In this document: piece by piece, positions 46,701 through 56,073 of the stretch | Numbering within the stretch: the first letter of the stretch is position 1 | How the letters are laid out: each line of letters opens with the position of its first letter | Assembly (NCBI GenBank): GCA_046290435.1 | Contig: JBKAGO010000067.1 | Span: forward strand, 1 to 64,000 | From: CAVQUE01 sp046290435 | Lineage (GTDB): Bacteria; Actinomycetota; Acidimicrobiia; Acidimicrobiales; UBA8592 | Direction: 5' to 3' | DNA length: 64,000 nt | Position numbers and translations under genes: made by a program | Notes under the pieces: generated by a model | The model's input: only the letters and a program-made list of their open reading frames with translations | The model's database searches: none | What the model was told of the DNA's origin: nothing

Positions 46701-47452
46701 GGGCGCACCTCTGCGATGGGATCGGTCATGGTGTCGTCTCCGGCGATGGTCTGGGTGGGGGCACCGTCGGCTGCCATCTCCAACGCAAGGTCGGGTCGGC
46801 GCTTGCGGAGCCAACGCGACACGAGTGTGCCCGCCACGGCCAGCGCCACCGACGCCGCGAGGATCCGCAGGTCGAACGAGGGCGTCCCCTCGTCGAGGGA
46901 GTCGATCGAGGCGCCGAAGCCGACGAAGGCGATGGTGCCGGGGAGGATGCCGATGGCCGAACCGGTGATGAACGGCACGAAGCGCAGGTGGACGAACCCG
47001 GCGACGTAGCCGACGGCGTCGAAGGGCAGGTAGAGCAGGCGCATGATCAGCGTGGTCTCGAACGGGTTCCGCTGGGCCCGGGCGATCGTGTTGCCGAGCA
47101 GACGGGACAGGCGACCGGCCACGTCGGGGTTGCCGAAGGTCCGCCCCACCCCGTAGGTGGTGGCCGTCGACAGGTTGGCGGCGACCGATGTCCAGATGGT
47201 CCCCCAGATCGGCCCGAACGCCAGGCCGCCGAGGATGGTGAGGATCGATGCGGGGAACAGCACCAGCGGTCGCAGCGTGTACACCGTGATGAACAGCGCC
47301 GGGCCCCACCAGTTGCCGGCCAGGGCCTCCCGCAGCTCCTCGGCCGCCTCGAGGGTGGAGAGGTCGTTGCTGCGGGTGTAGGCGATGTAGGCGGCGACGA
47401 CCCCGACCCAGCCGAGACCGACAGCGAGGCGCTGTGTCGTGCGGGCGCTCAT
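46697..47452 (-). CDS. TVP38/TMEM64 (VTT/DedA-like) membrane protein
   Basis: A 251-residue membrane protein with about 5-6 TM helices. The VTT core is FPASILTILGGLAFGPIWGTIW, then GRTFGNPDVAGRL and RLLYLPFDAVGYVAGFVHLRFVPFITGSAIGILPG, with the re-entrant loops and conserved Arg/Pro/Gly of the family. Recent work links VTT/DedA proteins to lipid (polyprenyl phosphate or phospholipid) flipping. The neighbours fit lipid work: a CDP-alcohol transferase upstream (4-base overlap) and an FAD oxidoreductase downstream (4-base overlap). Confidence 0.92.
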   Translation of the reverse strand: MSARTTQRLAVGLGWVGVVAAYIAYTRSNDLSTLEAAEELREALAGNWWGPALFITVYTLRPLVLFPASILTILGGLAFGPIWGTIWTSVAANLSTATTYGVGRTFGNPDVAGRLSRLLGNTIARAQRNPFETTLIMRLLYLPFDAVGYVAGFVHLRFVPFITGSAIGILPGTIAFVGFGASIDSLDEGTPSFDLRILAASVALAVAGTLVSRWLRKRRPDLALEMAADGAPTQTIAGDDTMTDPIAEVRP

Positions 47453-48153
47453 GACCGGCGGACCGCCTCACGAGGGACCGACCGGACGTCGAGGTCGACG
47501 TCGACCGCGGCGCCGCCGGCATCGTGGCGGTCGGCATCGAGCGCCCGCAGGCGGGCCGTGCCGGCACGGACCCGCAGGGCGGCGCCGGCGAGGGTGGCTG
47601 CCGCCATGGTGCCCATCCACCACGGCGCCAGCGATGGCACGGCCAGCAGCAGCGTGTACCAGACGATGGTCTCGGCCCCCTCGACGAGTCCCGCGGGCAT
47701 GGTGACCGAGGTGGTCTCGCCGTTGTGGGCCGCCCCGGCGCCGCGGCCCTCGAGGAGCGCAGCCAGGTGCGCCCAGGAGATCGTGTTGATCGTGAAGGAT
47801 CCCAGCAGGACGGCGGCGGCGATCCAGGTCGACCGCTCGTCGACGCCGATGGCGACACCGAGGACCACGGCGACGTAGACGGTCATGTCGCCGACGATGT
47901 CGAGGTAGCCGCCGATGTCGCTCGCCCGGCCGCGGCGTCGCGCGACGGCGCCGTCGAGGCCGTCGGCGAGGCGGTTGACGAACCACGCCCCCAGGGACAC
48001 GACGACCAGACCTGCGGCGGCAGCGAACGCCGCGCCGAGCCCGGCGGCGACACCGACGCCCGAGATCAGCAGCGGCGAGACGGCGGCGGGTACCCGCGCT
48101 GCGACCGGGTCGAGGAACCGGGCGCTGGTGCTACGGAGCCGGTGATCGAACAT
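47449..48153 (-). CDS. CDP-alcohol phosphatidyltransferase
   Basis: A 234-residue membrane enzyme with the exact family signature D-G-x2-A-R-x8-G-x3-D-x3-D in LDGAVARRRGRASDIGGYLD and the next four residues (IVGD). About six TM helices surround it. It would join a CDP-activated lipid to an alcohol such as inositol phosphate, glycerol phosphate or another head group; the acceptor is not clear. ATG 48153 follows GGGGGCC; a frame seven codons longer exists. First gene of a three-gene coupled operon with the VTT and FAD genes. Confidence 0.92.
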   Translation of the reverse strand: MFDHRLRSTSARFLDPVAARVPAAVSPLLISGVGVAAGLGAAFAAAAGLVVVSLGAWFVNRLADGLDGAVARRRGRASDIGGYLDIVGDMTVYVAVVLGVAIGVDERSTWIAAAVLLGSFTINTISWAHLAALLEGRGAGAAHNGETTSVTMPAGLVEGAETIVWYTLLLAVPSLAPWWMGTMAAATLAGAALRVRAGTARLRALDADRHDAGGAAVDVDLDVRSVPREAVRRS

Positions 48154-48264
48154 GGCCCCCAAACCCTCGCACAACGCAGGCCATTCCGGGAAGACCGAGT
48201 TCGGAGTGGATTTCCGGCACCCCGCTGCGGTGACGGAAGGCCCCGGGCCGACCCTTTCGCCCTG

Positions 48265-49659
48265 CTACAGCGTGTAGGTCATCTCCGAGACGAGGGCGCC
48301 GGGGACGCGGAGACTGCCCGTCGAGCGGCTCTCGTAGGTGCTGGAGTCGAGGATCAACTCGGCGCGGTCGGTGAGCGCTTCGAGGCGATCGCCGAGCAGC
48401 CGGTACAGGGTGTCGTCGAAGCGCAGCACCGACACCGGCGCCACGAGCTCGCCGTCTTCGACCCAGAACGTGGCGAAGCGGGTCATGCCGGTGATGCGAC
48501 AGGCCGAGCGGTCGGAGTAGTTGGTGTACCAGAGGTTGCCGACCGACAGGCCGGTGCCGAGCGCGGCGAGGGCGTCGGCGGCGGCGAGGGTGCCGGGCGC
48601 CATGGCGAACGACTCGGGCGCCTCCCACGATGAGGCGCCGTTGGTGGGGACCCCGAACTCCTGGGCCGATCGGGGCGAGACGAGGGCATCGCCGGCGCGG
48701 CCCTCGATCACGAGCGGCACGGCAGGCGGCCGCACGAACCCGTCTTCGTTGAAGGGCGGCGCAACACCGCCGGCGGTGTCCTCGGTGAACGACACCATCG
48801 GCGAGAACGAGTCGGTGCCGTCGATGAGGTGCAGCAACGGGGTCTCGCGGGTCTGTCTGGCCTGGATGCCGAACCCGCCCCAGGACAGCAGATCGATCAG
48901 CTCGGCCAGCGCCGCCGGGGCGAGCAGCGTCCGGTAGCCGCCGGGATCGAGGGTGACGGCGGGGCGGGCGAGCACCTCGAGCTGGGTGCGGGCCGACGCG
49001 ACGGCGGCGGCGAAGGCGTCGTCGTCCCAGGCGACCCCTGCGTGGCGGTGCTTGCTGGACACGTCGGCGTGGAGATGGAAGCTCCAGTCGAGGTCGAAGC
49101 TGGCTGCCGAGTACCAGTGGCGCTGCCCCGCTGAGCCGGCGAAGCCGGAGCGGGTCCGGCCGGCTGCGTAGACCCCGACCATGGCCGCATCGATGCCGGA
49201 TCCGGCAGCGGTGATGCGGTCGACGATCTCGTCGGGGTCGGGCAGCGTGGCGTCGGCGACGTGATGGCTGGTGGAGGCGCCTTCGGGCAACAGGAGGTAC
49301 GGGTCCTCCGGGACCGCCGCCCGTTGGGACCGCAGCATGGCGACGATGTCGGCGATCTGCGCGGCGTCGGTGGCCAGGTCGCCGGAGAGCTCGACCGATG
49401 CCCGGGTGTGGCGCAGGCCCTCGATGAGGTCGAGTTCGACCTGGCGTTGGCGGATCGAGCCGGCCTGGCGGATGGATCCGCCGTTGAATCGGACGAAGTC
49501 GGTGTCTTCGCCGCCGAAGGAGAGGTGGAGTTCCTCGCCGGCTTCGAGGCGACCGAAGGTGGCGTCGGCGAGGTCTTCGAACCACTGGTGCACGGCGGAC
49601 TCGCCGGATGGTGCCGCGGACTCGGCGGACTCGGCGGAGGCGGTGGTCGGGGCTGTCAT
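48265..49659 (-). CDS. TldE/PmbA-family protein
   Basis: A 464-residue partner subunit of the TldD/TldE metalloprotease. Features are the long beta-sheet fold, LLAPAALAELIDLLSWGGFG, the C-terminal NLWYTNYSDRSACRITGMTRFATFWVEDGEL (family block I-T-G-M-T-R-x-T-x-W-V), and no HExxxH, as expected for TldE. The start at ATG 49659 has GGAGG seven bases upstream and overlaps the tldD stop (ATGA). TldD/TldE complexes trim leader peptides or degrade unfolded peptides, e.g. in microcin B17 and CcdA handling; no peptide precursor gene is nearby, so the target here is unknown. Confidence 0.9.
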   Translation of the reverse strand: MTAPTTASAESAESAAPSGESAVHQWFEDLADATFGRLEAGEELHLSFGGEDTDFVRFNGGSIRQAGSIRQRQVELDLIEGLRHTRASVELSGDLATDAAQIADIVAMLRSQRAAVPEDPYLLLPEGASTSHHVADATLPDPDEIVDRITAAGSGIDAAMVGVYAAGRTRSGFAGSAGQRHWYSAASFDLDWSFHLHADVSSKHRHAGVAWDDDAFAAAVASARTQLEVLARPAVTLDPGGYRTLLAPAALAELIDLLSWGGFGIQARQTRETPLLHLIDGTDSFSPMVSFTEDTAGGVAPPFNEDGFVRPPAVPLVIEGRAGDALVSPRSAQEFGVPTNGASSWEAPESFAMAPGTLAAADALAALGTGLSVGNLWYTNYSDRSACRITGMTRFATFWVEDGELVAPVSVLRFDDTLYRLLGDRLEALTDRAELILDSSTYESRSTGSLRVPGALVSEMTYTL

Positions 49660-51104
49660 GATTCGCCTCCGAAGACCTCGACGTCGCCGAACAGGCACGG
49701 CGGCGAGGCATGGCCGGTGCCGACCATCTGGTTCAGCTCGCCCTTGCCACAGTTGGGAGTGCCCATGACGGTGGTGGTGTCGCCGACGCCGCGCAACGAC
49801 CGCCAGAACGTGGCGGACACGCCGCGATAGCTGGGGTTGCGGATGACCTCGCGCAGTTCGCCGTCGACGATGCGGCGGCCGTACTCACAGCTGAACTGGA
49901 ACTTGTTGCGGCTGTCGTCGATGGACCACGAGGAGTTGGTCTCGAGATAGACGCCGTCTTCGATCGATGCGACCAGCTCGTCGAAGGTGGAGGTACCGGG
50001 TTCGACGTTGAGGTTGGCCATGCGGTCGATGGGCGGACGGTTCCAGCTGCACGCCCGGGAGTTGGAGACGCCGTCGATGCCGGCGCGCGCCGACGACACC
50101 GCGCCGCCGAGGGGACGCACGAGGATGCCGTTGTCGATGAGGAGCCGGCGCTCGGCGGGCGAGCCGTCGTCGTCGAAGCCGTAGCTGGCCAGCTGACCCG
50201 CGACGCCGGGGTCGAAGCTGACGTTGAGCAGGTCGGAGCCGTAGCGGTAGGTGCCGAACATGTCGGGGGTGACGAAGCTGGTGCCGGCGTAGTTGCGCTC
50301 GTCGCCGAGGATGCGGTCGAGCTCGAGGGGGTGGCCGATGGATTCGTGGATCTGGAGGATCATCTGGTCGGGTGCGAGCAGCAGATCCATCGTCCCGGAC
50401 GGGCAGTTGGGTGCGTCGAGCAGCTGCAGGGCCTGCTCGGCGATACGGGTGGCGGCGTCGCCGAAGCCGAAGCGGTCGAGGACCTCCATGCCGCCCTGTC
50501 CGTTGAACGAACCCGCGCCGTGGGTGCGGGTCTGGGTGCGGGGCCCGTCGTTGGCGGTGGCCCGCAGCGACGGATACACGAAGTGGAACTGCTGGTCGAT
50601 GCGACCCCCGCCGTTGGTGACCAGCAAGGTGTCGACGTCGCGGCGCACCAGCGATGCCTCCCAGTCGACGATGCGATCGTCGATGGCCAGCAGCCCCGCC
50701 TGGCGGTGCAGGAGGTCGATCCGGTCGCCGAGGTCCGCTGTCCAGGGGGTCTCGACCGGTGACACATAGCTACCGACACCGTGGCCGAGCGGGACATCGT
50801 CGAGGACACCGAGGCCCGCGGTGCGCCGTGCCCAATGGCGGGCGGCGTCGACGGCGGCTGCCAGACCGGCAGGTGACAGGTCGCTGGTGGCGCCGTAGCC
50901 CAACCCGCCCTGGTGCCAGACGGTGATCATGACGCCGCGGTCGAAGCCGTTGGAGACGGGTTCGAGCTGGCCGCGCGATACCGACAACGCCTCGGATCGC
51001 TCCGAGACGAGACGGGCCGAGGCATAGTCGACGTCGGCCGGCAGCGCGGCGACGAGGAGTGATTCGAGGTCGAGGGCGGTGCCCTCCGGTGCGACGATCG
51101 TCAT
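49656..51104 (-). CDS. tldD: TldD-family metalloprotease
   Basis: A 482-residue catalytic subunit. The zinc motif HESIGHPLELDRI lies at about residue 253, with the third Cys/His contact in GTPNCGKGELNQMVGTGHASP near the C-terminus, as in TldD. Other family blocks are LLLAPDQMILQIHESIGHPL, SFDPGVAGQLASYGFDDDG and GVSNSRACSWNRPPIDRMANL. It cleaves peptides threaded into the TldD/TldE dimer. It is immediately followed by its partner with a 4-base overlap. The upstream 144 bases to the DUF6777 gene hold no recognisable feature. Confidence 0.93.
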   Translation of the reverse strand: MTIVAPEGTALDLESLLVAALPADVDYASARLVSERSEALSVSRGQLEPVSNGFDRGVMITVWHQGGLGYGATSDLSPAGLAAAVDAARHWARRTAGLGVLDDVPLGHGVGSYVSPVETPWTADLGDRIDLLHRQAGLLAIDDRIVDWEASLVRRDVDTLLVTNGGGRIDQQFHFVYPSLRATANDGPRTQTRTHGAGSFNGQGGMEVLDRFGFGDAATRIAEQALQLLDAPNCPSGTMDLLLAPDQMILQIHESIGHPLELDRILGDERNYAGTSFVTPDMFGTYRYGSDLLNVSFDPGVAGQLASYGFDDDGSPAERRLLIDNGILVRPLGGAVSSARAGIDGVSNSRACSWNRPPIDRMANLNVEPGTSTFDELVASIEDGVYLETNSSWSIDDSRNKFQFSCEYGRRIVDGELREVIRNPSYRGVSATFWRSLRGVGDTTTVMGTPNCGKGELNQMVGTGHASPPCLFGDVEVFGGES

Positions 51105-51248
51105 CTCGTGAGCCTAGTAGGGCCGCCACATCGCGCTGCGAGCGGCCGGAAACCACAACAGGCACCTCGAGAGGTACCGCGCCGGGTGCCGGACGACGGT
51201 CAGGTGCAGCGGCGGTCGGCGGTGACCATGCCGGCGCATCCCTCGCTC

Positions 51249-52661
51249 CTACCCGCTGAAGGTCATCTCCAGCGACCGCTCGGCGTTGCAGGTCGTGCCC
51301 TCGGCCTCGAAGCTGCCGACCCAGCTGCCGACCATCAGCGTGTCGGTCACGACCTGGAGCACCAGATCGGATGTGAAGGCGACGCCCTCTTCGACGGTGG
51401 TGACCGTGCCTTCGTACCGACCGGTGATGCCGTCCACCGGGAACAGCTCGATGCTGATGTCGCCGGCACCGAAGGTGAAGCCGTCGTCGGTCAGTGCGAG
51501 CGTTCCGGAGTCGCCCGAGGTCGGGGGAAGGGGGATCGAGAACCCGTCGCAGTTGACCGAACCCGCGCCGTTGCCGGCCAACCAGGTGCCCTCGCGTGGC
51601 GCGGCGAACGTGCCGGCTCCGGGCGGCAGATCATCCGGGAGCGGCAGATCGGCCAGGTCGGGGTCGGGGTCGTCGAACGGGTTGACCGCCGCAGGTGCCG
51701 GCACGGGCGTGGGGGTCGGCGGGACCGGCGTCGGGGTGGGCGCAGCGGGGGTCGGGGTCGGCTCGGGCGCTGCGACGGCGTCGACGTCGGCTTCGACCAG
51801 GCTGCCGATCACACGGACGAACAGTTCGTCGCTCTCGACGTCGACCACCACGAACTCCGCGACGGGCTCGTCGGCGGGGACGATGACCGTGACCGTCGAC
51901 GCGTCGAAGCCGTCCCACGGCTCGCCACCGACGTCGCCGCCGGCCAGCAGCTCGGGGGCGTCGGGTGCCAGCAGCGGGTTGCCCGACGAGCACTTGACCC
52001 GGGGGATGCCGCTGTCGTCGACCATGACGGCCTCGCCACGCTGGAGGACGGTCTGGCGAGGTTCGGCCTCGCCGTCGACGAACCGGTGGTTGAGGACCAG
52101 CGTGTCGCGGGTCAGGCGCAGCGGTGTCAGCTCGGCCACGAACCCGGCGATCTCGTCGACGTCGATGTCGTGGACGCCGGCCCATGCCGCAGCCTTGTCC
52201 TGTTCGGCGGCGAGGAACGTCACCAGCTGGTCGGCGTCGCAGGAGGCCTCGTCGCGTGTGCCGCCGTAGACCCCTGGCCGGGTGCCGACCAGCAGGGGCA
52301 CCGACGCACCCTCGGCGGCTTCGACCAGTGCCCGGACCGACTCGGCCGGCACGGGATCGGGCGAGGCGCCCTCGGGGACGAGTTCGGGGTCGACGTCGGG
52401 ATCGGTGGCCGGGCGTGCGGCGTAGTCGGCGAGGGTGGCGACGGGCTCGGGCGTGACCCTGTCGGTGAAGGGGTCGGGGCCGGTCGATCCGAGGGGCTCG
52501 ACGAAGATCTCGCCGGCCGCGGCATCGTCGGAACCGGCGAAGACGAACAGCCCGGCGACGACCACCAGTACGGCGACGACGGCGACCGCGCCGATGATCC
52601 TCGGTCGCGCCGAACCCGTGCCCGACGGGGCCGGTGGCGGCTCTGGTTGCTGTGTCGTCAT
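51249..52661 (-). CDS. DUF6777-domain membrane protein
   Basis: A 470-residue protein with a Pro-rich cytoplasmic start, one TM (about 22-42) and a large outer part. The DUF6777 domain (about 50-255) is recognised from EIFVEPLGSTGPDPFTDRVT, GTRPGVYGGTRDEASCDADQ, AAAWAGVHDI, LTPLRLTRDTLVLNHRFVDG and VLQRGEAVMVD...RVKCSSGNPLL, with three conserved Cys. A Pro-Thr repeat spacer (about 305-330) and a C-terminal beta domain follow. In streptomycetes this domain is found fused to Ser/Thr kinases; here a kinase gene lies two genes upstream on the same strand. It probably senses something outside the cell. Confidence 0.82.
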   Translation of the reverse strand: MTTQQPEPPPAPSGTGSARPRIIGAVAVVAVLVVVAGLFVFAGSDDAAAGEIFVEPLGSTGPDPFTDRVTPEPVATLADYAARPATDPDVDPELVPEGASPDPVPAESVRALVEAAEGASVPLLVGTRPGVYGGTRDEASCDADQLVTFLAAEQDKAAAWAGVHDIDVDEIAGFVAELTPLRLTRDTLVLNHRFVDGEAEPRQTVLQRGEAVMVDDSGIPRVKCSSGNPLLAPDAPELLAGGDVGGEPWDGFDASTVTVIVPADEPVAEFVVVDVESDELFVRVIGSLVEADVDAVAAPEPTPTPAAPTPTPVPPTPTPVPAPAAVNPFDDPDPDLADLPLPDDLPPGAGTFAAPREGTWLAGNGAGSVNCDGFSIPLPPTSGDSGTLALTDDGFTFGAGDISIELFPVDGITGRYEGTVTTVEEGVAFTSDLVLQVVTDTLMVGSWVGSFEAEGTTCNAERSLEMTFSG

Positions 52662-52724
52662 CTCGTTCCCACCTCCGAGGCGGCCACCGTATCGGGAGAC
52701 GGTGGGGTGCGGCAGGGGCCGGGA

Positions 52725-53489
52725 TCAGCCCACGGGTCTCACGACCCGCCCGCCGGTGTCGGGGTCGACGAGCTCGAGCGCCGCCGCGGGGGCCTCGGCG
52801 GGTCGCACGGTGGAGAGCCGATCGGCGGCGAAGCCCGGCCAGGCCGTCCCGCTGAAGGTGATGGCGCCCGAGATGGCGGCGGCGGGCAGCAGCGGTGCTC
52901 CCGACAGGCACCGCGCCAGCGGTGTCCCGTCGGCGCGGACGAGCACCGCCGTGCCGGCGGCCAGCACGGCGTGGTCGGCCACGACGTCCCCGTCGACCCA
53001 CCGGTGGGAGGTGACACGCAGATCGACCGTGGTCTCGACCCCGGTGGCGGCTTCGATCGTCGTGGCCACCTGGTCGGCCTCGACACCGACGACGGCCGCC
53101 CATGCGGTGGCCACCGTGGGCGCGCCGGTCAGCCGTTCGGCGAGCAGGGTCCGGTCGCAGGCCTCATCGTCTTCGCTGCCGGCGTACAGCCCCGGTTCGT
53201 CGCCGCTACGTACCGTGACCGCGATGGCGTCGTCGGGCACGGTGGTGTCGGGTGCGTCGGCGCCGAAGTCGGCGAGCGACCGGGTAGGGGCCTCGGCGAC
53301 GGGACTGGTGAAGGCACCGGCGCCGATGTCGCCGGCGCCGACGAGGACGACCTCGGTGGGTTCGTCGCCGCCACAGGCACCGAGCGCGAACACAGCGGCA
53401 AGGGCGAGGCCGATCAGCGGGCGGACCGCTCGTCGCCGGATCGAGGCGCGGCCCACACCTCTTCGTGACGTTCCTACTGCTGGATGCAC
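52725..53489 (-). CDS. DUF6777-like lipoprotein
   Basis: A 254-residue protein with a basic start, a hydrophobic helix and a lipobox-like FALGACGG, so probably a lipoprotein. The outer part is a shorter relative of the next gene's DUF6777 domain: VGAGDIGAGAFTSPV, EPGLYAGSEDDEACDRTLL, ATAWAAVVGV, VTSHRWVDGDVV, VLAAGTAVLVRADGTPLARCLSGAPLLP. Order and spacing agree, so the two are paralogues. The GTG start (53489) overlaps the end of the kinase gene by 16 bases; GTG 53456 is an alternative. The kinase and both DUF6777 proteins appear to form one operon. Confidence 0.75.
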   Translation of the reverse strand: MHPAVGTSRRGVGRASIRRRAVRPLIGLALAAVFALGACGGDEPTEVVLVGAGDIGAGAFTSPVAEAPTRSLADFGADAPDTTVPDDAIAVTVRSGDEPGLYAGSEDDEACDRTLLAERLTGAPTVATAWAAVVGVEADQVATTIEAATGVETTVDLRVTSHRWVDGDVVADHAVLAAGTAVLVRADGTPLARCLSGAPLLPAAAISGAITFSGTAWPGFAADRLSTVRPAEAPAAALELVDPDTGGRVVRPVG

Positions 53490-54944
53490 TCGTCGAACAC
53501 CGCAGCGAACGGCGCGGTCAGATCCGGCAGGAGCTCCATCCCTGCTGCGATGTCATCGGCTGGGAGCAGCGCGATGGCGTCTGCGGCGCACGTGCAGGTC
53601 TCGGCCGGGACCTCGGCGGAGCACTCGTCGAGGAACCGGGTGCGCTCGGCATCGTCGAATACACCACCGGCAGTGGTGGTGGTGGCTGCCGGGGCGACTG
53701 GATCGTCGGGGGCCACGGTGGCGGTCGCCGTCCGCGTGGGCGAGGCTTCGCTGTCGTCGGGGTCGCCGCCCAGCACGAAGATGCCGGCGACCACCGCCGC
53801 CACGGCCACGACGGCGGCAGCGGCGCCGATCAGCACCGACCGCTTGCGCTTCGGCGACGAAACGTCGGGTGGTTCCGCCACGACGATCGTCTCGGGCGAA
53901 CCCGTCGCCCGATGCGGCGCAGCCGGTCCGGCGTCGGTCGCTTGGGCCGGCCCGCTGCCCGTCGCCTCGGCGATCCCGGCGGCGGAACGTGCCGACGGGG
54001 GCGCCGACGACGCCGGTGAGGCAGTGGTGTGCCGCTCGGTGATGGCGACGAGCCGTCCGGCACCGAGCACGGTGATGGGGCCCTGCTGCAACCAGCCCGG
54101 GCCGAGGACCTCGGTGGCCGCACCGGCGAGCTCGGTGGCGAAGGCCATGGCGGTGGGGATGCGCTGTGCGGGGTCGCGCACGAGCGCCTTCGACACGACC
54201 TCGTCGATCGGTCCGGCCCAACGGGGAACGACCGCGGCGAGCGGGATCGGGTCGGTGGTCGTCTTGGCGACGAGCTGGGCGATGACGTCGCCGGTCACCG
54301 GCACCGGGAGGGCGCCGGTGAGCATCTCGTAGAGGACGGTGGCCATCGCGTAGACATCGGTGGCCGGTCCGATCTCGCCGCCGTCGGCCTGTTCGGGGGC
54401 CATGTAGGCCGGCGTGCCGATGATCGAGCCGACCACCGTCAAGGGGCTGTCCCGATCGGCGACCTGCTTGGCGATACCGAAGTCGGCGATCTTGAGGATG
54501 CCCCGCGACGAGAACAGCAGGTTCTCCGGCTTGAGGTCGCGGTGCATGATGCCGTGCGCATGGGCATGGTCGAGCCCCACGAGCGACGCCAGAGTGAGGG
54601 CGATCGCCTCGTTCGGAGCGACACCGCCGTCGGTCATCCGGTCCCACAGCGTCCCGCCCGACAACAGCTCCATCACGATGATGCAGGCGCCGTCGTGTTC
54701 GACGTAGTCGAACAGCGGCACCAATGGGGTGGTCGAGCGCGGCGACGGTCCGGGCCTCGGTGAGGAAACGGTCACGGACCGCGGGGTCGGTGCCGAACGC
54801 GCCGGGGAGCAACTTGATGGCGACCTCTCGGCCCAGCTTGCGGTGGCGGCCGTGGACGACCACACCCCAGCCACCCCGGCCGAGTTCGTCACCGATCTCG
54901 TAGCCGGGCAGGCTCGCTTGGAGAATGTCGCGGTCGGCGGCCAT
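53474..54944 (-). CDS. Membrane Ser/Thr protein kinase, frameshifted in the N-lobe
   Basis: A PASTA-less eukaryotic-like kinase split over two frames. Frame 1 (ATG 54944) encodes YEIGDELGRGGWGVVVHGR, VAIKLLP and ARTVAALDHP. Frame 2 continues PLFDYVEHDGACIIVMELLS, HGIMHRDLKPENLL, IADFGIAKQ, GTPAYMAPEQ, then a long linker, a TM (SVLIGAAAAVVAVAAVVAGIF) and a 90-residue outer tail with a Cys cluster (ECSAEVPAETCTCAADAI). The switch is near 54719-54730, where CCCATTGGTGCC would read HP-I-VP if one G were absent. Domain, order and length (about 490 residues) are otherwise normal. Either a real loss-of-function mutation or a base-call error; it precedes two DUF6777 genes. Confidence 0.8.
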
Positions 54945-55038
54945 CGGGGCCGATCGTACCCCTGCGCTCTCGCCCGCACCGATGGCGGCCGGGGACGTCC
55001 CCGGGACCGGCCACCCGCCGACGGGATACGGTCGGGCG

Positions 55039-56010
55039 ATGTCGTCTTCTCACGGTCCATCGGCGCTGGCGCAACGGTTCCTCTCGCTGTTGGCCTCGGG
55101 CGACACCGAGGCCTGGCTCGAACTGCTCGACGACGACATCGTCATCGAGACGCCCTTCGCTCCTGTGGGCGAGCCCACGGTGTTCCGCGGCCGCGCCGAG
55201 GTCGACGCCCGCTTCGGCGCGGCGCGACGGCGGATGCGGTCGCTCGAGTTCGTCGACATCGACGTCGAGTCCACCCGGACCACCGGACGGGTGCTGATCC
55301 GTTGTTCCAGCCGGGGCCGGATGGGCGATGGCACCGACTACGCCAACCGCTACTGCTGGATCATCGACACCGCCGACGAACCCGAGCGCATCGTCGCGGT
55401 CACCGAGTACTTCGATCCCCAACCGGTGCTGGCGGCACGCCGGCCTGCGGCCGTCGCCGGCGAGGGCTCCGACACGGCCGGGCCGGCAGCGCAGCCCGGT
55501 GCCGGCACCGAGGACGAAGCCGCGTCGTGGCTGGCGACGATGCGGGCCGAGCACGAGATCCGGGCGCTCATGGTCGCCTACTGCGACCGGATCGACGCCA
55601 ACGACCCCGCGGGTGCCGCAGCGTTCTTCGCTCCCGACGGCATCGGGCACTACTGGGGCGAGTACCGGGGCCCCGCGGCCATCACCGAGCGACTGGTCGA
55701 GATCCTCGACGAGTTCAGCGCAACCAGCCACCATCTCAGCAACGTCGCCGTCACCTGGCATCCCACCGATCCGGACAAGGCCACCGCGCAGTCCTACGTG
55801 TACGCGTTCCACCGCCGCCGCGCCGACGGGTCGTCGTTCCACTACTGGGGTCGATGGGTCGACGAGTTGGTGCGCACCCGCCATGGTTGGCGTTTCCACC
55901 GCCGCGAAGTGGTGGGCACCGGCGGCTACGAGCCGGGCGATCGGCGCCGCAACCGTTCGTTCCCCGGCCATCCCGGCCGGCTCGACCGCCCGCCCGGCTC
56001 GGCGTCGTAG
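55039..56010 (+). CDS. Tandem NTF2-like (SnoaL) domain protein
   Basis: A 323-residue cytoplasmic protein with two NTF2-like domains: about 5-130 (LAQRFLSLLASGDTEAWLEL, VFRGRAEVDARF, RYCWIIDTADEPERIVAVTEYFDP) and about 160-300 (EHEIRALMVAYCDRIDANDP, AAAFFAPDGIGHYWGEYRGP, then TSHHLSNVAVTW, FHYWGRWVDELVRTRHGWRFHRR). The second is of the SnoaL_4 kind with catalytic-like Tyr/Asp/His. Such folds act as isomerases, dehydratases or ligand binders. The two halves are joined by an Ala/Gly linker. Divergent from the kinase gene. Substrate unknown. Confidence 0.88.
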   Translation: MSSSHGPSALAQRFLSLLASGDTEAWLELLDDDIVIETPFAPVGEPTVFRGRAEVDARFGAARRRMRSLEFVDIDVESTRTTGRVLIRCSSRGRMGDGTDYANRYCWIIDTADEPERIVAVTEYFDPQPVLAARRPAAVAGEGSDTAGPAAQPGAGTEDEAASWLATMRAEHEIRALMVAYCDRIDANDPAGAAAFFAPDGIGHYWGEYRGPAAITERLVEILDEFSATSHHLSNVAVTWHPTDPDKATAQSYVYAFHRRRADGSSFHYWGRWVDELVRTRHGWRFHRREVVGTGGYEPGDRRRNRSFPGHPGRLDRPPGSAS

Positions 56011-56073
56011 TCCAGGGCGGGCAGCGGGCCGGGGCAGACCCGGAAGAGCGGGAAAGCGGCGTCCGATTCCGGT

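Noticed and set aside
46700..47858. N-terminal extension of the FAD oxidoreductase up to 47858
   Set aside because: It would overlap the VTT and CDP-alcohol transferase genes, and its translation is Arg/His-rich shadow sequence.
53553..54944. The 463-residue frame from 54944 as the real kinase
   Set aside because: Only its first 70 or so residues are kinase-like; the rest is Arg-rich shadow, while the other frame carries HRDLKPEN and DFG.
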